This document shows, piece after piece, positions 12,424 to 24,075 of a stretch of 64,000 nt of DNA. Source of the DNA: Sternotherus odoratus (Eukaryota > Chordata > Testudines > Kinosternidae); contig JAVMKO010000003.1 in the NCBI GenBank assembly GCA_032164245.1, forward strand, positions 6,706,651 to 6,770,650. The letters run 5' to 3'. The notes under the pieces were generated by a model, which did not search any database, had not been told where the DNA came from, and was given only the letters and a program-made list of their open reading frames with translations. Position 1 is the stretch's first letter. Every line of letters begins with the position of its first letter. Both the position numbers and the translations under genes were made by a program.

Positions 12424-13990
12424 CCACAACCTCCCCTGGAAGCCTATTCCAGAGCTTCAATACCCTTATAGTTAGAAAGTCTTTCATAATATCTAATCTA
12501 AATCTCCCTTGCTACACATAAAACCCATTAAGTCTTGTCCTATCTATAGTGAATGTGGAGAACAACTGGTCCCTGTCCTTTTTATAAACAGCCCTTAACA
12601 TATTTGAAGACTGTTATCCGGTCCCCCTCAGTCTTCTTTTCTCTAGACTAAACATGCCCAGTTTTTTTAACCTTTCCTCATAGGTCAGGTTTTCTAAACC
12701 TTTTCTCATTTTTGTTGCTCTCCTCTGGACTCTCTCCAATTTATCCATATCTTCCTAAAGGGAGGTCCCCAGAACTGGACACGATACTCCAGCTGAGGCC
12801 TCACCAATCCCGAGCAGAACGGAACAATTACCTCTTGTGTCTTACATATGACAATCCTGTTAATATGCCCCACATTGGCAGCACATCATTCACTCATACT
12901 TAATTAGTGAACAACTATAACCCTCAGATTGTTTTCAGCAGTACAACCACCTAGCCAGTTATTCCTCATTTTGTAGTTTTCCTTCCTAAGTGAGGTACCT
13001 TGTGCTTGTCTTTGTTCAGTTTTATCTTAGATTTCAGACCAATTCTCCAATTTGTGACCATCATTTTGAATTCTAATCCTGTCCTCCAAAGTGCTAGCAA
13101 CTCCTCCAAGCTTGGTGTCGTCCACAAATTTTATAGGTATGTTCTCCACTCCATCATCCAAGTCATTAATGAAAGTATCTGAACCAGGGCAGACTCCTGT
13201 GGGACCTCACTAGATACTTTCCCCCAGTTTGAGAGAAAACCATTGATAACTGCTCTTTCAGTATGGTCTTTCACCTAATTTTGGACCCACCTTATGGTAA
13301 TTTCATCCAGACCACATTTCCCTAGCTTGCTTATGAGACTATCATGTGGGGACTGTGTCAAAAGACTTAACAAAAAGCAAGATATATCATGGCTATAGCT
13401 TCCCCCATCTATTAGGCCAGTAACCCTGTCAAAGAAGGAAATTAGGTTGGTTTGGCCTGATTTCTTCTTTACAAATCCATGTTGGCTATTCCTAATAACT
13501 CTACTGTCCCATAGGGGATTACAAATTGATTGTTTAATAATTTATTCCAGTATTTTTCCAGGTATTGAAGTTAGGTGGATTGAGCAATAGCTCCTCAGGT
13601 CCTCTTTGTACCCTTCCCCCCCCCTCCTTTTTACAGGTACCATGCTGGCCTTTTCCAGTCCTCCGGGACTTCCCCCATTCTGTGCGAGTCCTCAGAGATA
13701 ATCCTTAACCCTCCCTAAGTTGCTTCCGCTGGTTCCATAAGTGCCCTAGGGTGAATTTCCTCAGGCCTTGCCGACGTGAATACGTTTAACTTATCTACTA
13801 TTCTTTACCCTCTATTTAACCTTTAATCTCAATATTCTTTAATCCTCTTTCCCTATTTTGGTTTCTGTCCTTTCCCCCTTGTTGTTAACAAGGTTGAGTA
13901 CTTGGTCACCACTGACCTTTATAGGGAAGACTGAAGCAAAACGGGCACGAACCAGCTGAGCCTTTTTTGAGGCCATCTATTAGCTCTCCA
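12424..13990 (-). pseudogene. CR1 LINE ORF2 remnant with RT domain
   Basis: The minus strand, read across several stops and frameshifts, carries CR1 reverse-transcriptase landmarks in the right order. Near 13.46 kb is the QHGF...SGQTNLISFFD block. Near 13.38 kb is a degraded AFDTVPHD-like block. Near 13.2 kb is a degraded VPQGS block. At about 13108-13127 is the catalytic box FVDDTKLGG (normally FADDTKL). Near 12.7 kb the C-terminal part reads [18 protein letters not shown], and WNRLPGEVVES lies near 12.43 kb. Family knowledge makes this the pol-like ORF2 that copies CR1 RNA at the target site. Many stops show that it is dead. Endonuclease and 5' parts are missing. The surrounding chance frames are shadows. 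Confidence 0.85.
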
Positions 13991-14099
13991 TCCCCACCAA
14001 GCAGTGAGCCTACTCCATTGTTCTTCACCTGGAGGCTCTGCAGGTCAGACCCACCCTCAAGGGCCTTCCATTTGGACTGGGCATCAGCTGTTCCTTCCC

Positions 14100-14306
14100 G
14101 CCCCCTGCTGGGGGGGGGGGCTGCTGCAAGGGTGGGCTAGCTGCTCAAGTAATTACCAGGGTTACTGGTGGGCTTGTACAACCCGCGCTGAAGCTCATGC
14201 TGCTGAGACTTCACTGCTCTGGTACTCAAGTGAGGTGGATTAAAGCTAGTTTGGGTAAGTCTACACAAGCTGCCATCCCACGCCATGACTGTACTATAGA
14301 CATATC
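14100..14306. mobile_element. MITE with GTCTACA-type end
   Basis: The segment TTAAAGCTAGTTTGGGTAAG leading into TCTACACAAGCTGCC, and the right end TACTATAGACATATCC, closely parallel the element at 24910-25172. The left boundary is uncertain. A run of 11 G at 14110-14120 lies inside. Confidence 0.5.
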
Positions 14307-15249
14307 CTTTGTCCTTAAACTCACTCTCCTACTTCTACAGGCCCAGAGGTCAATCTCTGGTGACTACCAAGGTAACAATCATTACACGTGCATATGGGAG
14401 AGTGTTTTGGAGTTTGGTATTTAACCTCTCAAGCTATATTTTCAAAGGCCTCGCCTTGGAAACCAACCTCGCCTCAGAATTTCACCTTTTGGCTTTTGCA
14501 TCAGAACCACCATGCCCATAGAAACTCAGATTTTGTTTTGCACCTGCAGGCCCAATTTTCAACACTGCGTGCCATTATGCCTGTCAATGCACACATGCAA
14601 TTGCAAGCCTAATTTATATGTGCAGCTGTTGTCACCGGGTGCACAAACTGGGTAGGTTTCTGTGCAAACCCCCCATTAAACATCAAACTGGCCATTTACA
14701 AAGGCACCCACTGTAGTTTGTGCACACAATGAGAATCATTGTGCTGGTATCCATTGGGGGCGAAAATAGGCAATAGATATTTAAGCAGGGAAATGGTGGA
14801 ACTCCCGGTCTTAAGGGCATATTAAATTAGATGGAAACTCCGCCATTGCTTGGTCCCAAGCCCAAGATGTGAAAGGAGGAGGGTTTTGCATTGGGCTAGC
14901 AACCCACCATGTAAAAAACGAATGCTACAGAAACGTCAACCAAATCTTCAGCGAATGTAGAAGAATGGTTGGCGCCTTATGCTCCACCAGGAGCGAAGAG
15001 GATAATAATAAGAAGAAATTAGATGGAGGAAATCACAGGTCTTCATGGCTGCTTCATGCTTCTCTGGTCTTCTCAAGATCCCCCAGCTGTAGGGGTTGTC
15101 TCCAGGTGGAGAAGAGCCACTGTAATGGCTCTTATACCACCCCTACCTCTTGACACTCGGGTTAGGGACCCCTCGGCTCCATTGATCCCTGGGTGTTGGG
15201 ATAACGGCAGTCAGGAAGAATTAGTTTAGAGCCACCTTTAGGAATAGAG
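14307..15249. other. no recognised feature
   Basis: No repeat family or gene recognised. The 94-codon frame at 14.87-15.15 kb has no known domain. Confidence 0.4.
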
Positions 15250-15515
15250 GAGGCAGTCCCTTCCCCCATAGAGCTCCCAGACTAAATAGACAAGACAGAC
15301 AAAGAGCAGGAGGAGTAAGAGAGAGGGAAAGTTATCATCAGTTCTATTCCAGTAGCACCCAAATTCATCGTGCAACAGGCAGCCCAAACATGGACTAACC
15401 AACAGTCCCTGCCCCACAGGCCTTGCTCAAGTTCACATGGCGGGTCAGTGGTAAATCCACATCTCCTGATTCCCAGCCCGGTGCCTTTTCATCCACAGAG
15501 CCACGATGCCTCTGT
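15250..15515 (-). mobile_element. MIR-like antisense fragment, long
   Basis: The plus strand shows the extended antisense module common in reptile genomes. CCTTCCCCCATAGAGCTCC leads into ACTAAATAGACAAGACAGAC. Further on come CTTGCTCAAGTTCACATGG, CGGGTCAGTGG, and a CTGATTCCCAGCCCGGTGCC box. This is MIR-related and diverged. Confidence 0.5.
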
Positions 15516-16075
15516 CAGCAACACGTAAAAAACTATTACTGCCTGTAAATAAACTAGCATGAAACTCTAGCCTTAGAAAATGTAATATACACCGCCCGGG
15601 CTTTGGCATTCGGAGCAATACCGTCTGTTGATATTATCACTCCATGAATATCCCCTGAGTAAGGAATAATTTTTGAGATTAAAAAACACCTTTTAGCAGC
15701 AACAATTCCTAGTGCAAAATGAAAGTGCAGGCTGTACTGCAGTGTTACTTACAATACCTACACACGCTTCCGAATCACGGGTTACTAGGAAACCAACCCC
15801 CACCTCGATGTTTAATTTGATTCTTCACACTTGCTGGGATACTGATTCGCAGCTTCTAAGACTCCTTTAGAGCTGCAATTATGACTATTTCCTACACAAA
15901 GCTAATGAGATGTGTATATTTCTTCGATGATTTTCCTCACCTTGCACAGAACCCCTTATGGAAGCATTGTAGCAATCAGCTCAAGTGAAAACTGGCAGTA
16001 GAAATTACTCTTATTCTGATCTGTCATTCCTTAGAGAGAGCTAGAGAGTGGTGTTTGAATGGGAGAAATGGGCAC

Positions 16076-16150
16076 CATCGGTGAAACCTTGGCCCCACTG
16101 AAAACAATGGGAGTTCTGCCATTGACTTTTACAGGACCGCAATTTCACCC
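16076..16150. repeat. 70-bp quasi-palindromic ancient repeat, copy 2
   Basis: Contains GTGAAACCTTGGCCCCACTG, AAAACAATGGGAG, then CCATTGACTTTTACAGG and ATTTCACCCC, in the same order as the other copies in this window. It sits directly before a MIR. Confidence 0.6.
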
Positions 16151-16300
16151 CAGGACTCTTGGGTTCTTTTCCCAGCTCTGACATCAATTCACTGCAACGT
16201 TAGAAGACTAGTCACTCTGCCTCATTTTATTCAGCTGTAACATAAGGAACGGTATTTATCTACCTCACAGGAATACTGAGACGGTTAAATAATGTCTGCC
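16151..16300 (+). mobile_element. MIR core-SINE fragment
   Basis: Plus-sense MIR order: GACTCTTGGGTTCTTTTCCC, AGCTCTGACATCAATTCAC, CTGCCTCATTTTATTCAGC, TAAGGAACGG and CTACCTCACAGGAATACTG. Confidence 0.6.
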
Positions 16301-16744
16301 AAGCTCTTGGAGGTCCTTTAAAGAAAGACGCCATGAGTCTGAACCAAACCCTATTGAAGAACTGGACCAGATCCTAAAGGAGGCAGCATTGTCCTGAAAC
16401 AGAAAAATCCTCTTGTTCTCCCCCTGACCAGGTCGGAGGGTTTTGGGCTCTCCCGGGGTGCCAGCCCAGCCAGAGGCCGTGGGAGAAGGAAGAAGCCTGC
16501 TCCTGCTCGTGAGATGTCGGTTCCCCACCCCTGGTCTATGCAACTGATTTCCAACCAAAATTCAAATGAGAAGTACGGCACTTTGATTTGATTTAAACAG
16601 CAAGGGTGATTAGCTGTGGGAATAAGCTAGCAGGGGAGGGGGAGCTCTCAGTCTCTTGACGTCTTCAAGTCAAGCATGGCTGCCTTCCTTGGAGATGTGT
16701 TTTACCCCAACGCTAATTATGCTTTAGTTCTACACAAGTTACTG

Positions 16745-16845
16745 AGCTCAAAACATGGGTGAAATTCTTCCGCCTGTATTATACAGAGGCCAAACTGGAT
16801 GGTCTAATGATCCCTTCTGGCTGTAAACAATATGAATGTCCCTGG
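16745..16845 (+). mobile_element. CR1-like LINE 3' tip
   Basis: The stretch GGTGAAATTCTTCCGCCTG, TATTATACAGAGG, CAAACTGGATGGTCTAATGA and CCCTTCTGGCTG is the typical last 90 bp of an old CR1 family. An antisense relative is at 21627. Confidence 0.65.
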
Positions 16846-17259
16846 AATAAGATGAACTCATCCTTCAGCCTCTTTAGGATCCCAGTGAAATGCTGCATAA
16901 TTTAACCCGAGTCTAGGGGGGGAAATAAAAGCCTGGGGAGGCTATGAATTCTGCGAGGCAGCAGCTGATTCTAGCTGATGGATAATTCCTCTAGCAGGAG
17001 AGAGGCAGTTAGAAAGCCTGCTGGGGGAGGAGGGAAAAATCTCCCCCCCACTGTCTCCCGCCTTCGGGCAGCAGATCACACACACACGTGAAAGGAGACA
17101 CATGGAGTTGACTCTTCCCCTGCCAGGCAGGGAAGACCAAGAGGGACCTCGCGAGGGGCTGGGGACTGCTTCCCTGTGGGAAGGCAAAGCAGAAGTGGTG
17201 GTGCTTCTAACTCAAGTTGGCTGGCACAACAGGAAGGACAGGCTACAACTCAAGTCAGC
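16846..17259. other. no recognised feature
   Basis: Nothing assigned. A short CACACACACG run lies at about 17.08 kb. Confidence 0.4.
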
Positions 17260-17267
17260 TGCTAACA

Positions 17268-17700
17268 CAGAGGTGGCCAACCTGTGGCTCCGGGGCCATT
17301 TGTGGCTCTTCTGAAGTTAATACGCGGCTCATTGTCTAGGCACCAACTCTGGGGCTGGAGCTACAGGTGCCAACTTTCCAATGTACCGGGGGGGGGGGGG
17401 GAGGGTGTCCTCACTGCTCAACCTCTGGCTCTGCCACAGACCCTGCCCCCACTCCACCCCCTCTCCTGAGCCTGCTGTGCCCTGGCTCCTCCCCAGAGCC
17501 TCCTGCAGGCCATGAAACAGCTGATCAGGAGGTGTGAAGAGGGAGGGGGGGCACTGATTGGCAGGGCTGCCAGTGGGCAGGAACCACTGGGAATGGGGTG
17601 GGAGCAGCTGATGGGGGGCTGCTGACGTATTACGGTGGCTCTTTGGCAACGTACATTGGTAAATTCTGGCTCCTTCTCAGGCTCAGGTTGGCCACCCCTG
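17268..17700. mobile_element. hAT non-autonomous element
   Basis: The left end CAGAGGTGGCCAACCTGTGG and right end CAGGTTGGCCACCCCTG are near-perfect terminal inverted repeats. The flanks are TGCTAACA (17260-17267) and TGCTAATG (17701-17708), an 8-bp duplication with two changes. The 433-bp body has no transposase, contains a run of 14 G at 17388-17401, and is GC-rich. Chance frames of about 100 codons arise from it. Confidence 0.8.
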
Positions 17701-17708
17701 TGCTAATG

Positions 17709-18171
17709 CAACTGCTCTGCAGTGCAGATGCAGCAAGGGCTATTTGAGGGACACTCACCCTCCCATGCCTCTGCATAATCCCCTCCATGCGACCAGCAAG
17801 GACAGACACGTTCCACCGCACCTCACTGGGGAAAAAATCATCGAGTAGCTCAGCTTCTTGCATTGCTAAGAACCAAGGGATGTGTTCCTGGAAGTCTTAG
17901 CACCACGCTAGCGAGTGAACACGACAACTCGGGTGTCATTTTTCAGCTTGGCGGCTCTCACTCAACCTAGGTTAACTCAAGTGCAGATGACTCCAGTTAA
18001 CGCTGCAGTGAAGACCTATCCCATACCAGTGCTCTCCCCACCTGGACACTTCGTTCGGTTTAGTGTCCACACAGGGGGCTGCACCCTTTGGCTTAGAAAA
18101 CTATTTACGTTCATCTGGTACAACTTCTTTGTGTAGACAGGTTCTTATTGCAGCTCTTCCCAGAATCAGTC
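17709..18171. other. no recognised feature
   Basis: No clear family. A GTGTCCACACAGG word near 18.07 kb and GTGTAGACAGG at 18.13 kb hint at a decayed GTCTACA-type MITE. Confidence 0.3.
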
Positions 18172-18179
18172 GTGTATGG

Positions 18180-18615
18180 CAGTGGTGGGCAAACTGGGGT
18201 GCGCGCACCCCAAGGTGTTTACAAGACCACCCACGGGGGTCTGCGGCGGCCCCAGCCAGAGGAGCCAGGCTTGCTGTGGTCAGACCAGCCAGGTGCCACG
18301 GAAGTTCCTTGGCAAGTGCCGCGGTGCCCTAGCGGCAGGAGGAGCTGGGTGGCTCTGGCAGGACCGGCCCCAGGCGGACAGTTAAGGGAGGGGGCAGTCA
18401 GTGGATGAGGAGCAGGGCGGCTTAGATAAGGGGGCAGTCAGAGGCAGGGGTCCCAGGAGGGAGCAGTTAGAGAGGACAAAGGGGGGGGGGGCTGTGAAGG
18501 GGACAGTTGGGGGTGGGAAGTGGGAGGGAGTGGATGGCCTTCCCCCAGGGGGGTGCGTGCTTAACATTTTTTTCTGCTAGGGGTGCGCGATCAAAAACGT
18601 TTGGAGACCCCCCTA
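18180..18615. mobile_element. hAT non-autonomous element
   Basis: The left end CAGTGGTGGGCAAACTGGGG and the right end AACGTTTGGAGACCCCCCTA form degenerate terminal repeats. Flanks GTGTATGG (18172-18179) and GCGTATGG (18616-18623) match at seven of eight bases. The body is GC-rich with a run of 11 G at 18481-18491 and has no transposase. Confidence 0.75.
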
Positions 18616-18623
18616 GCGTATGG

Positions 18624-20175
18624 GGTTGAGAAACTGCTTCTTCCAAATGCAGCCCCCTGGCTGGTTTATATTTGGGTGTCGTTCGGTACTGTTCAGGTGA
18701 GCTCTGATCTCCTTCAAGCCAGCGTGCTCTACTCGTAGCTTGGTCTGGAAGTTGAAAGTAGGCCCTCACTATAACATGGTGGGAATTTGTACCTCAACCG
18801 ATCTGTCTCCACTCAGACTTTTTACTTCAATGGAAACCATTATTGAACTCACCAGCACAATCTGACCCCCCTACAACCTACTGCCCTGTGATTTGCTTTA
18901 ATATTTGATACAGTCGGAAACATGTTCAAATCTATTGCACGCTGCCGCAGAAATAGCCACCCCACTCAGCACTTCAATGGTCTGGCTGTAGCAATTAGGC
19001 CAGCCTGTTATAGGATACAATGCCCTGTCTGCAGAGGACACAAGTCCGTTACAGCGCTACCAGACATGACTCTTTAGCTAAAGCTGTAGGCTCATGGTTT
19101 TCGCTCTGGAAGGCTCCACTTCCACCCCAGGCTGCCAGCCATCCCACGATCTGAATTCTTATCAGCCACTTGCACTTGAAGATGCTTCAAGAATTCACAG
19201 GTGCCATACGGTTTGGAGCACCACTGCCTTTTACTATTACAAGCACTCAGTTTAGGAACGGCTGATAAGCATGAATCAGCCACGGGGTAGGCAACGAGGT
19301 TCTGGTTTCTTGAAAACGTTTAGGAAATCAAATGCAAAGGACTCTTCTTTTTCTCTGCTATAAGCGTCCACATACCAGATGTGCCATGGGGTACATTTTT
19401 TAGAGGTAGGCACCTAAAGTTAAACAGGGATCTAGCCATCTACAGCTCGAAAAGCATTTCTATTTAAAAGCACACTGAGCCTGCACTGGCCTCAATGAGA
19501 GCTAAGAGTGCAATGATGCAGTCATGGGCTATTCTGGAGAGTCACTCTGTTTTAATACTTTTCTCCGCTAGATTTTTTTGTCTTTATGTCATAGTTTGAG
19601 GATATTTGGGAAAACTGATTTTTAAAAGACAAAATTTGAAAATTCCAGTGTAAAGGCCTCTCACACAGATTTTGACACACAGGGAAGCTAGACACCCAAT
19701 TCCGTCATGCTCCTTTGAAAAGCTTAGCTTTAAGTCTATGTTTAGATGGAACAGATCGCCTAATTAGTATATGGGAAGAGGAAGTACTAGAAGCCCACGG
19801 TCATTCCCCGATGTATAGCAAACATCTCTAGAGATGCTACAGTTGAAGAATGAAACATCCTCTGAAATCAACTTCCGCTTTACAAAGCACTCAAGTTCAT
19901 CACTGTGATTCCCTTCTAATGATGACAGCAGCCGTGCCGGCATTGCTAAACACAGCTCTGTGCAGCTCCACACCTAATCATTCATGTTTAATAGGCTGCA
20001 AATCAATAACTACAGCAAGTCTCTCCCAGAAAAAAAAAATCCCAATGGGAAACGTTTCGGAAGGACATGCCACACCTTCCCCCTCCCGCGAAAAAGCATA
20101 CATCACAGCATTGATTCGGGGCCGTTAAAAAGTTGGAAACTTCAATCATTGTACAAATGGCCTGGATGAATCTAC
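18624..20175. other. no recognised feature
   Basis: Unassigned sequence with no gene-like frame. Confidence 0.4.
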
Positions 20176-20370
20176 ACCTGGTAAGGAGTCCTGTGGCACC
20201 TTAAAGACTAACTAAAGTATTGAAGCATAAGTTTTCGTGGGCTAATACCCACTTCGTCGCTTATGAAGCTTATGCTTCAATACTTTAGTTAGTCTTTAAG
20301 GTGCCACAGGACTCTGTTACCTCTGCTATTCCAGACTAACATGGCTACCTCTCTGATACCTGGTAAGGAG
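20176..20370 (+). mobile_element. fold-back Penelope-like 3' tail, copy A
   Basis: Identical 13-bp direct repeats ACCTGGTAAGGAG (20176-20188 and 20358-20370) flank the insertion. Inside, a 46-nt arm at 20186-20231 is the exact reverse complement of 20269-20314, with a 37-nt loop. A one-sided tail follows with CCAGACTAACATGGCTACC. The tail and the AAGGTGCCACAGGACTC word are those of PLE 3' ends, as in the coding PLE remnant at 47.6-48.2 kb. The GTGGG...CCCAC stem of the hammerhead-like region is kept in the loop. There is no coding capacity. Confidence 0.85.
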
Positions 20371-20749
20371 GATTTGCACTTGTGGGAGGAGACCAGTAGT
20401 GCTCTGGGAAAGACTTCAGTTTCCAGACATTCCTAGACTTGCTCCCTCTCTGTCAGGCTGACTCAGAAGTGCTGTTGGTGGGTACCAGGCTAGGCTTGAG
20501 GGGTTATTAAAGGTTTTATCAAACTTCCAACTCAGTCAGCCATTCCCAGTTCACTACAGGGTGAAGGCTCCTGCTGTCCCACTTGCTTTCATCACAGGGA
20601 AGGGTTCAGCAAGAACCCAATCCCACGACTTCCACCGGGGCCGCCTTTAAAAGCCCAATGAGATCAGCGAGGATCTTTCCATTGACTGCAGTGGGATTTG
20701 GTTCAGGCTCTAGGCATAGGTAGAAGCATGAGACCATTGGCCCTCGTTG

Positions 20750-20820
20750 GGTGAAATCCTGACTCCACTGAAGTTAATAGGAGCTTTGCCCTTGTCTTCA
20801 ATGGGGCCAGGATATCATCC
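20750..20820. repeat. 70-bp quasi-palindromic ancient repeat, copy 3
   Basis: GTGAAATCCTGACTCCACTG, AAGTTAATAGGAGC, then GTCTTCAATGGGGCCAGGAT make the same inverted module as the copies at 16.1, 25.3 and 62.7 kb. Confidence 0.65.
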
Positions 20821-21626
20821 TATGCCAATACATTCTCCATACAGTTCAATCTGTCAGAAGCAGTTCTCCAGCTGCTCCTAGTGGTGGTGAAGGGGCAGCG
20901 AGAGACCAGTATGATTGATGGTCATCACATTGCTACTTCAGTGCTTGCTCTCTGCAGCGAGTGGCTACAGAATCAGGCCCCGAAGCTGTCAGACAACTTG
21001 CCCCTGACCCATCACCATGGCCCTCAAGCATGCCCCCTTGTGACATGGGTCGGCCTTGCAGGCCGGCGGCCCTCTGTCTTTCCCCCCTTGTGGACTTGAA
21101 AGGATTTATTCAGACCCAGAAACGGAAAACAAGATGTCCCCTTTATGGGGTCTCGTTTCTTAAGTCATTTTAGAGAGCAGAACCCCTGCCCTGTTATCTC
21201 CTCAGGTCCAACCCCTCTTCTGACCCTGGGGGGCTAATGCTGACAAACATCCCCTCCCAGTGCTCAGGCGTCTCCAGCCCTCCTCTCGGAGCTGAGTTAT
21301 CATTCAAAACAAACTCATGCTCCTGAGGTAAGACATGCACCGCTCTGTCCTTGGAGCTGGATTGTGCTTCATGCTAACTGTGGCCCGCTGTCACCTCTCT
21401 CAAGTTGGCCCCTTTTTACTCACTCCGGTCAAGGTGGAGAGATTCAGTCGTCATCCTCCTGCTGGTATCCCAGGCAGCGCCTCTTTCTAAGAACACTTCC
21501 CTCCAACTCAGCTTTCCTCAGGCCCAGGTGGCTGGTTGACTGATAATTACTTGCAGGTGGGCTAAGACGGGCTTGTTCCTTTTCAAGAACCCCAGCACAG
21601 GGAGACTGGGCCCTGACTCCCCTCAC
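20821..21626. other. no recognised feature
   Basis: C/T-rich in part. It may hold an LTR fragment, but I cannot support it. Frames at 20.9-21.2 kb lack domains. Confidence 0.35.
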
Positions 21627-21765
21627 ATTCATAGATTCCTAGGCCAGAAAGGACCGCTGTGATTCAAGGGGCCAGCCATCCCATGACACATGAGGGTGTC
21701 TCCATGCAGTAGCTCTCCCACTCTGATACAATCCCGAATTGTAATGAACCTTTGTTACTCCTGAG
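21627..21765 (-). mobile_element. CR1-like LINE 3' tip
   Basis: The plus strand begins ATTCATAGATTCCTAGGCC, then AGAAAGGACCGCTGTGATTC. This is the antisense of the CR1 tail with its ATTCTATG-type terminal repeat. Confidence 0.65.
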
Positions 21766-23282
21766 CATCGCTTCTGAGGGGTAGCAGTTAAAACTGCTTC
21801 ATGGGAAGTCGTTTCCGAAATGAATGCTGCTCTCAACAGAGGCTGGGAAGGGTTTGTTTTTTATCTGCAAATGTCCATAAACAATGACTTCACCAGAGAC
21901 ACGCAAACCAAAGAAAACAATATTTCCATCAACGATAATCAAAATTTAATGCCAGGCAGAAAAAGAAAACTGCTGCCTGAGAACATTGAGTTTGATTTAA
22001 GGATATTTACTTTGTCCACATTGCATGTCAAAATATACAAATTGTTTTTTTGGTATAAAGCTTTAACTCTGAGTCTCAATGCCTACTGACATTAAATAAT
22101 TAATGTCTGACCACCTCACTGTCTGTCACCACCCCCAGAATCTCCCACAATTGCAAACTTTTGCATAAAAAATGCTTACAACTCTTAATTTTGCATAACT
22201 GAAAATGTAAAATGGATAAAAATAGAAAGAAGTTTAATAAGTCCTCAATATTATCCACTGAAATTAAATGCTGCCAAACCTGTTTATAATAGAAGAGAAA
22301 GTTTGCTACAGTGAATGAAAAAAAATGACAAGTATAATTCAGTAGCTCTTGGATTAATCCTGGAACGAGAGCTTGGATAATTACAGCCAAAAGGAATGAA
22401 GACAACATACAAATGTAGGTTAACACATAAAAGGATTCAGTTTGCAAGGTTTAATATATCAGCAGCTCAAAAGCAGATTTGTAAACTTAATTATGGAAAG
22501 ATTATAAAAGCATGTAATACCCAAAGGCCAAAAAAATTTACTTAAAAATAAGGACAAACGTAAAAAAATAAGCCAAACATTTAAAATAAAGAAGTCCAGC
22601 CCATGTATCTGAATTTTTGTTTTTTAAGAATGTCAACAGTCAGGTAGATTATTTATTGGGGTACATAGTGTCCTGCTATGCAGTATCTACAGCAATATTC
22701 AAGAAATACCATTTCCAAGGTAAGCCATTCAGTCAGTCTTGCAATCTTCACAGTTCTGTAATTCACTTCAAAATGCCTCAGTTCTTTAATAATACCCCTA
22801 GATGAGCAAAATGACATGGAAAGACCTGGCCAATCACAAGCTAAAATGAACGAGCATGTTTCTTAAAGTCTCTCCCCTTCATGGGCGATGACATGTAACA
22901 TATGCACGGAATTGCCATGAGTCACTGATTTTCTGATTACTGTACATTTATTCCCTTTGATCAAGTGCAGGAACATTCGTATTTAAGGAACACTGTTCTA
23001 AAAATGAAGATGAACAATATACTACACCAAAGAACATATTAGGCGAGTCTTCCATGCTGTTCAAAAATGCCTGAAATTCATCAGTCCTTCTAAAATAATG
23101 GGTATTGATGTGCTGATTTACCGTAATACAGCAAATCCTCCTGATAAGAACCATATCAAATCTTTTGATAATGTAAAGAGTGTAATAGATACACCACCTA
23201 CTGTACTCAACCTTAATTACCGTACTGTCTGCCACCCTTTAAAAAATACTGCAACAGTCTCAATATGGGAGTTGTGTGTTCG
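21766..23282. other. AT-rich, no recognised feature
   Basis: AT-rich sequence. The minus-strand 115-codon frame at 22100-22447 is hydrophobic and Leu/Phe-rich, but has no family signature and no supporting splice or codon pattern. I treat it as chance. Confidence 0.4.
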
Positions 23283-23515
23283 TTTCCTGTAGGAAAGGAG
23301 GATTGTCTTGTACTTAAGGCACTGAACTGAGATTTAGGAGACCTGGATTCTAGTGCTGGATCTGCCACAGACTTCTTGTGTGCTCTTGGGCAAGTCCCTT
23401 AGTCTCTCTGTGCCTCAGTTCCCCATCTCTAAAATGGAGATAATAGTACTTCTTTACCATACAGGGCTATGCGAGGATAAATTCATTTATGCTTGTGATG
23501 TGCTCAGATATTAAA
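23283..23515 (+). mobile_element. MIR core-SINE, well preserved
   Basis: Plus-sense MIR landmarks are clear and in order: GGAGACCTGGATTCTAGTGC, GATCTGCCACAGACTTC, TTGGGCAAGTCCCTTAGTC, TCTGTGCCTCAGTTCCCC, TAAAATGGAGATAATAGTAC and GGCTATGCGAGGATAAATTC. The tRNA-derived head, core and tail are all represented. It is the best MIR in the window. Confidence 0.85.
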
Positions 23516-23559
23516 CCAATAGGGATCAAAAGGATCCCTTGACAGACGGGGGTTCTACA

Positions 23560-24075
23560 AGGTACTGGACACACGGGCTCCAATCCAGCTAAGTACATGG
23601 AACTCAGATGCTTAAAACGGCGCAGGTGGTTAAAGCTGAACTGTGGTCAGAGCACATAGCTCCTTACCAGACTGAGCCCGTAGTATGTGCAGCTATGAGC
23701 TCGTTGTCAGCACTTCACATCCATCAAAAGCATGTCAAAGGATCACAGACAAGTACTTTAAGCCCCAAAATGTAGGTTTATTAACAAAAAATGGTTTAAC
23801 AAACTCAATCTGACTAGAAAAGCCATTGTGCATTTCAAAAGGCTCAGATCTGATCATTTAAACGTTCTGCTGCCACACTGGAAACTCAAACATCGCTTTC
23901 CTCCTTCCTTGATCCTGGGTACTGCTGGACTCAAATAGCACCATAAACACTCATGCACGTGACTGACTAGGCGCATATGTAGTCCCCTGCAACAGCTCAA
24001 TGGGACTACACATGCATAGAACGTAATGGGCACAAGCCTTTGCAGGACTGGGGCTTAATGACGGACGTATCGCTT
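23560..24075. repeat. possible old palindromic repeat, GGGACTAC type
   Basis: CAATCCAGCTAAGTACATGG near 23.58 kb, and CTCAATGGGACTACACATGC near 24.0 kb, resemble a widespread amniote repeat built on GCACATGCTTAA and CAATGGGACTAC. Boundaries are unclear. A related stretch lies at 29.41-29.51 kb. Confidence 0.3.

Noticed and set aside
20176..20370. The fold-back hairpins as ordinary MITEs
   Set aside because: They have a one-sided tail matching PLE 3' ends and 9-14-bp duplications, and no terminal inverted repeats at both edges of the insertion.
22100..22447. 115-codon hydrophobic frame that could be a membrane protein
   Set aside because: An AT-rich frame gives Leu/Phe/Ile by chance. There are no neighbouring exons, no family motif and no conserved start context.
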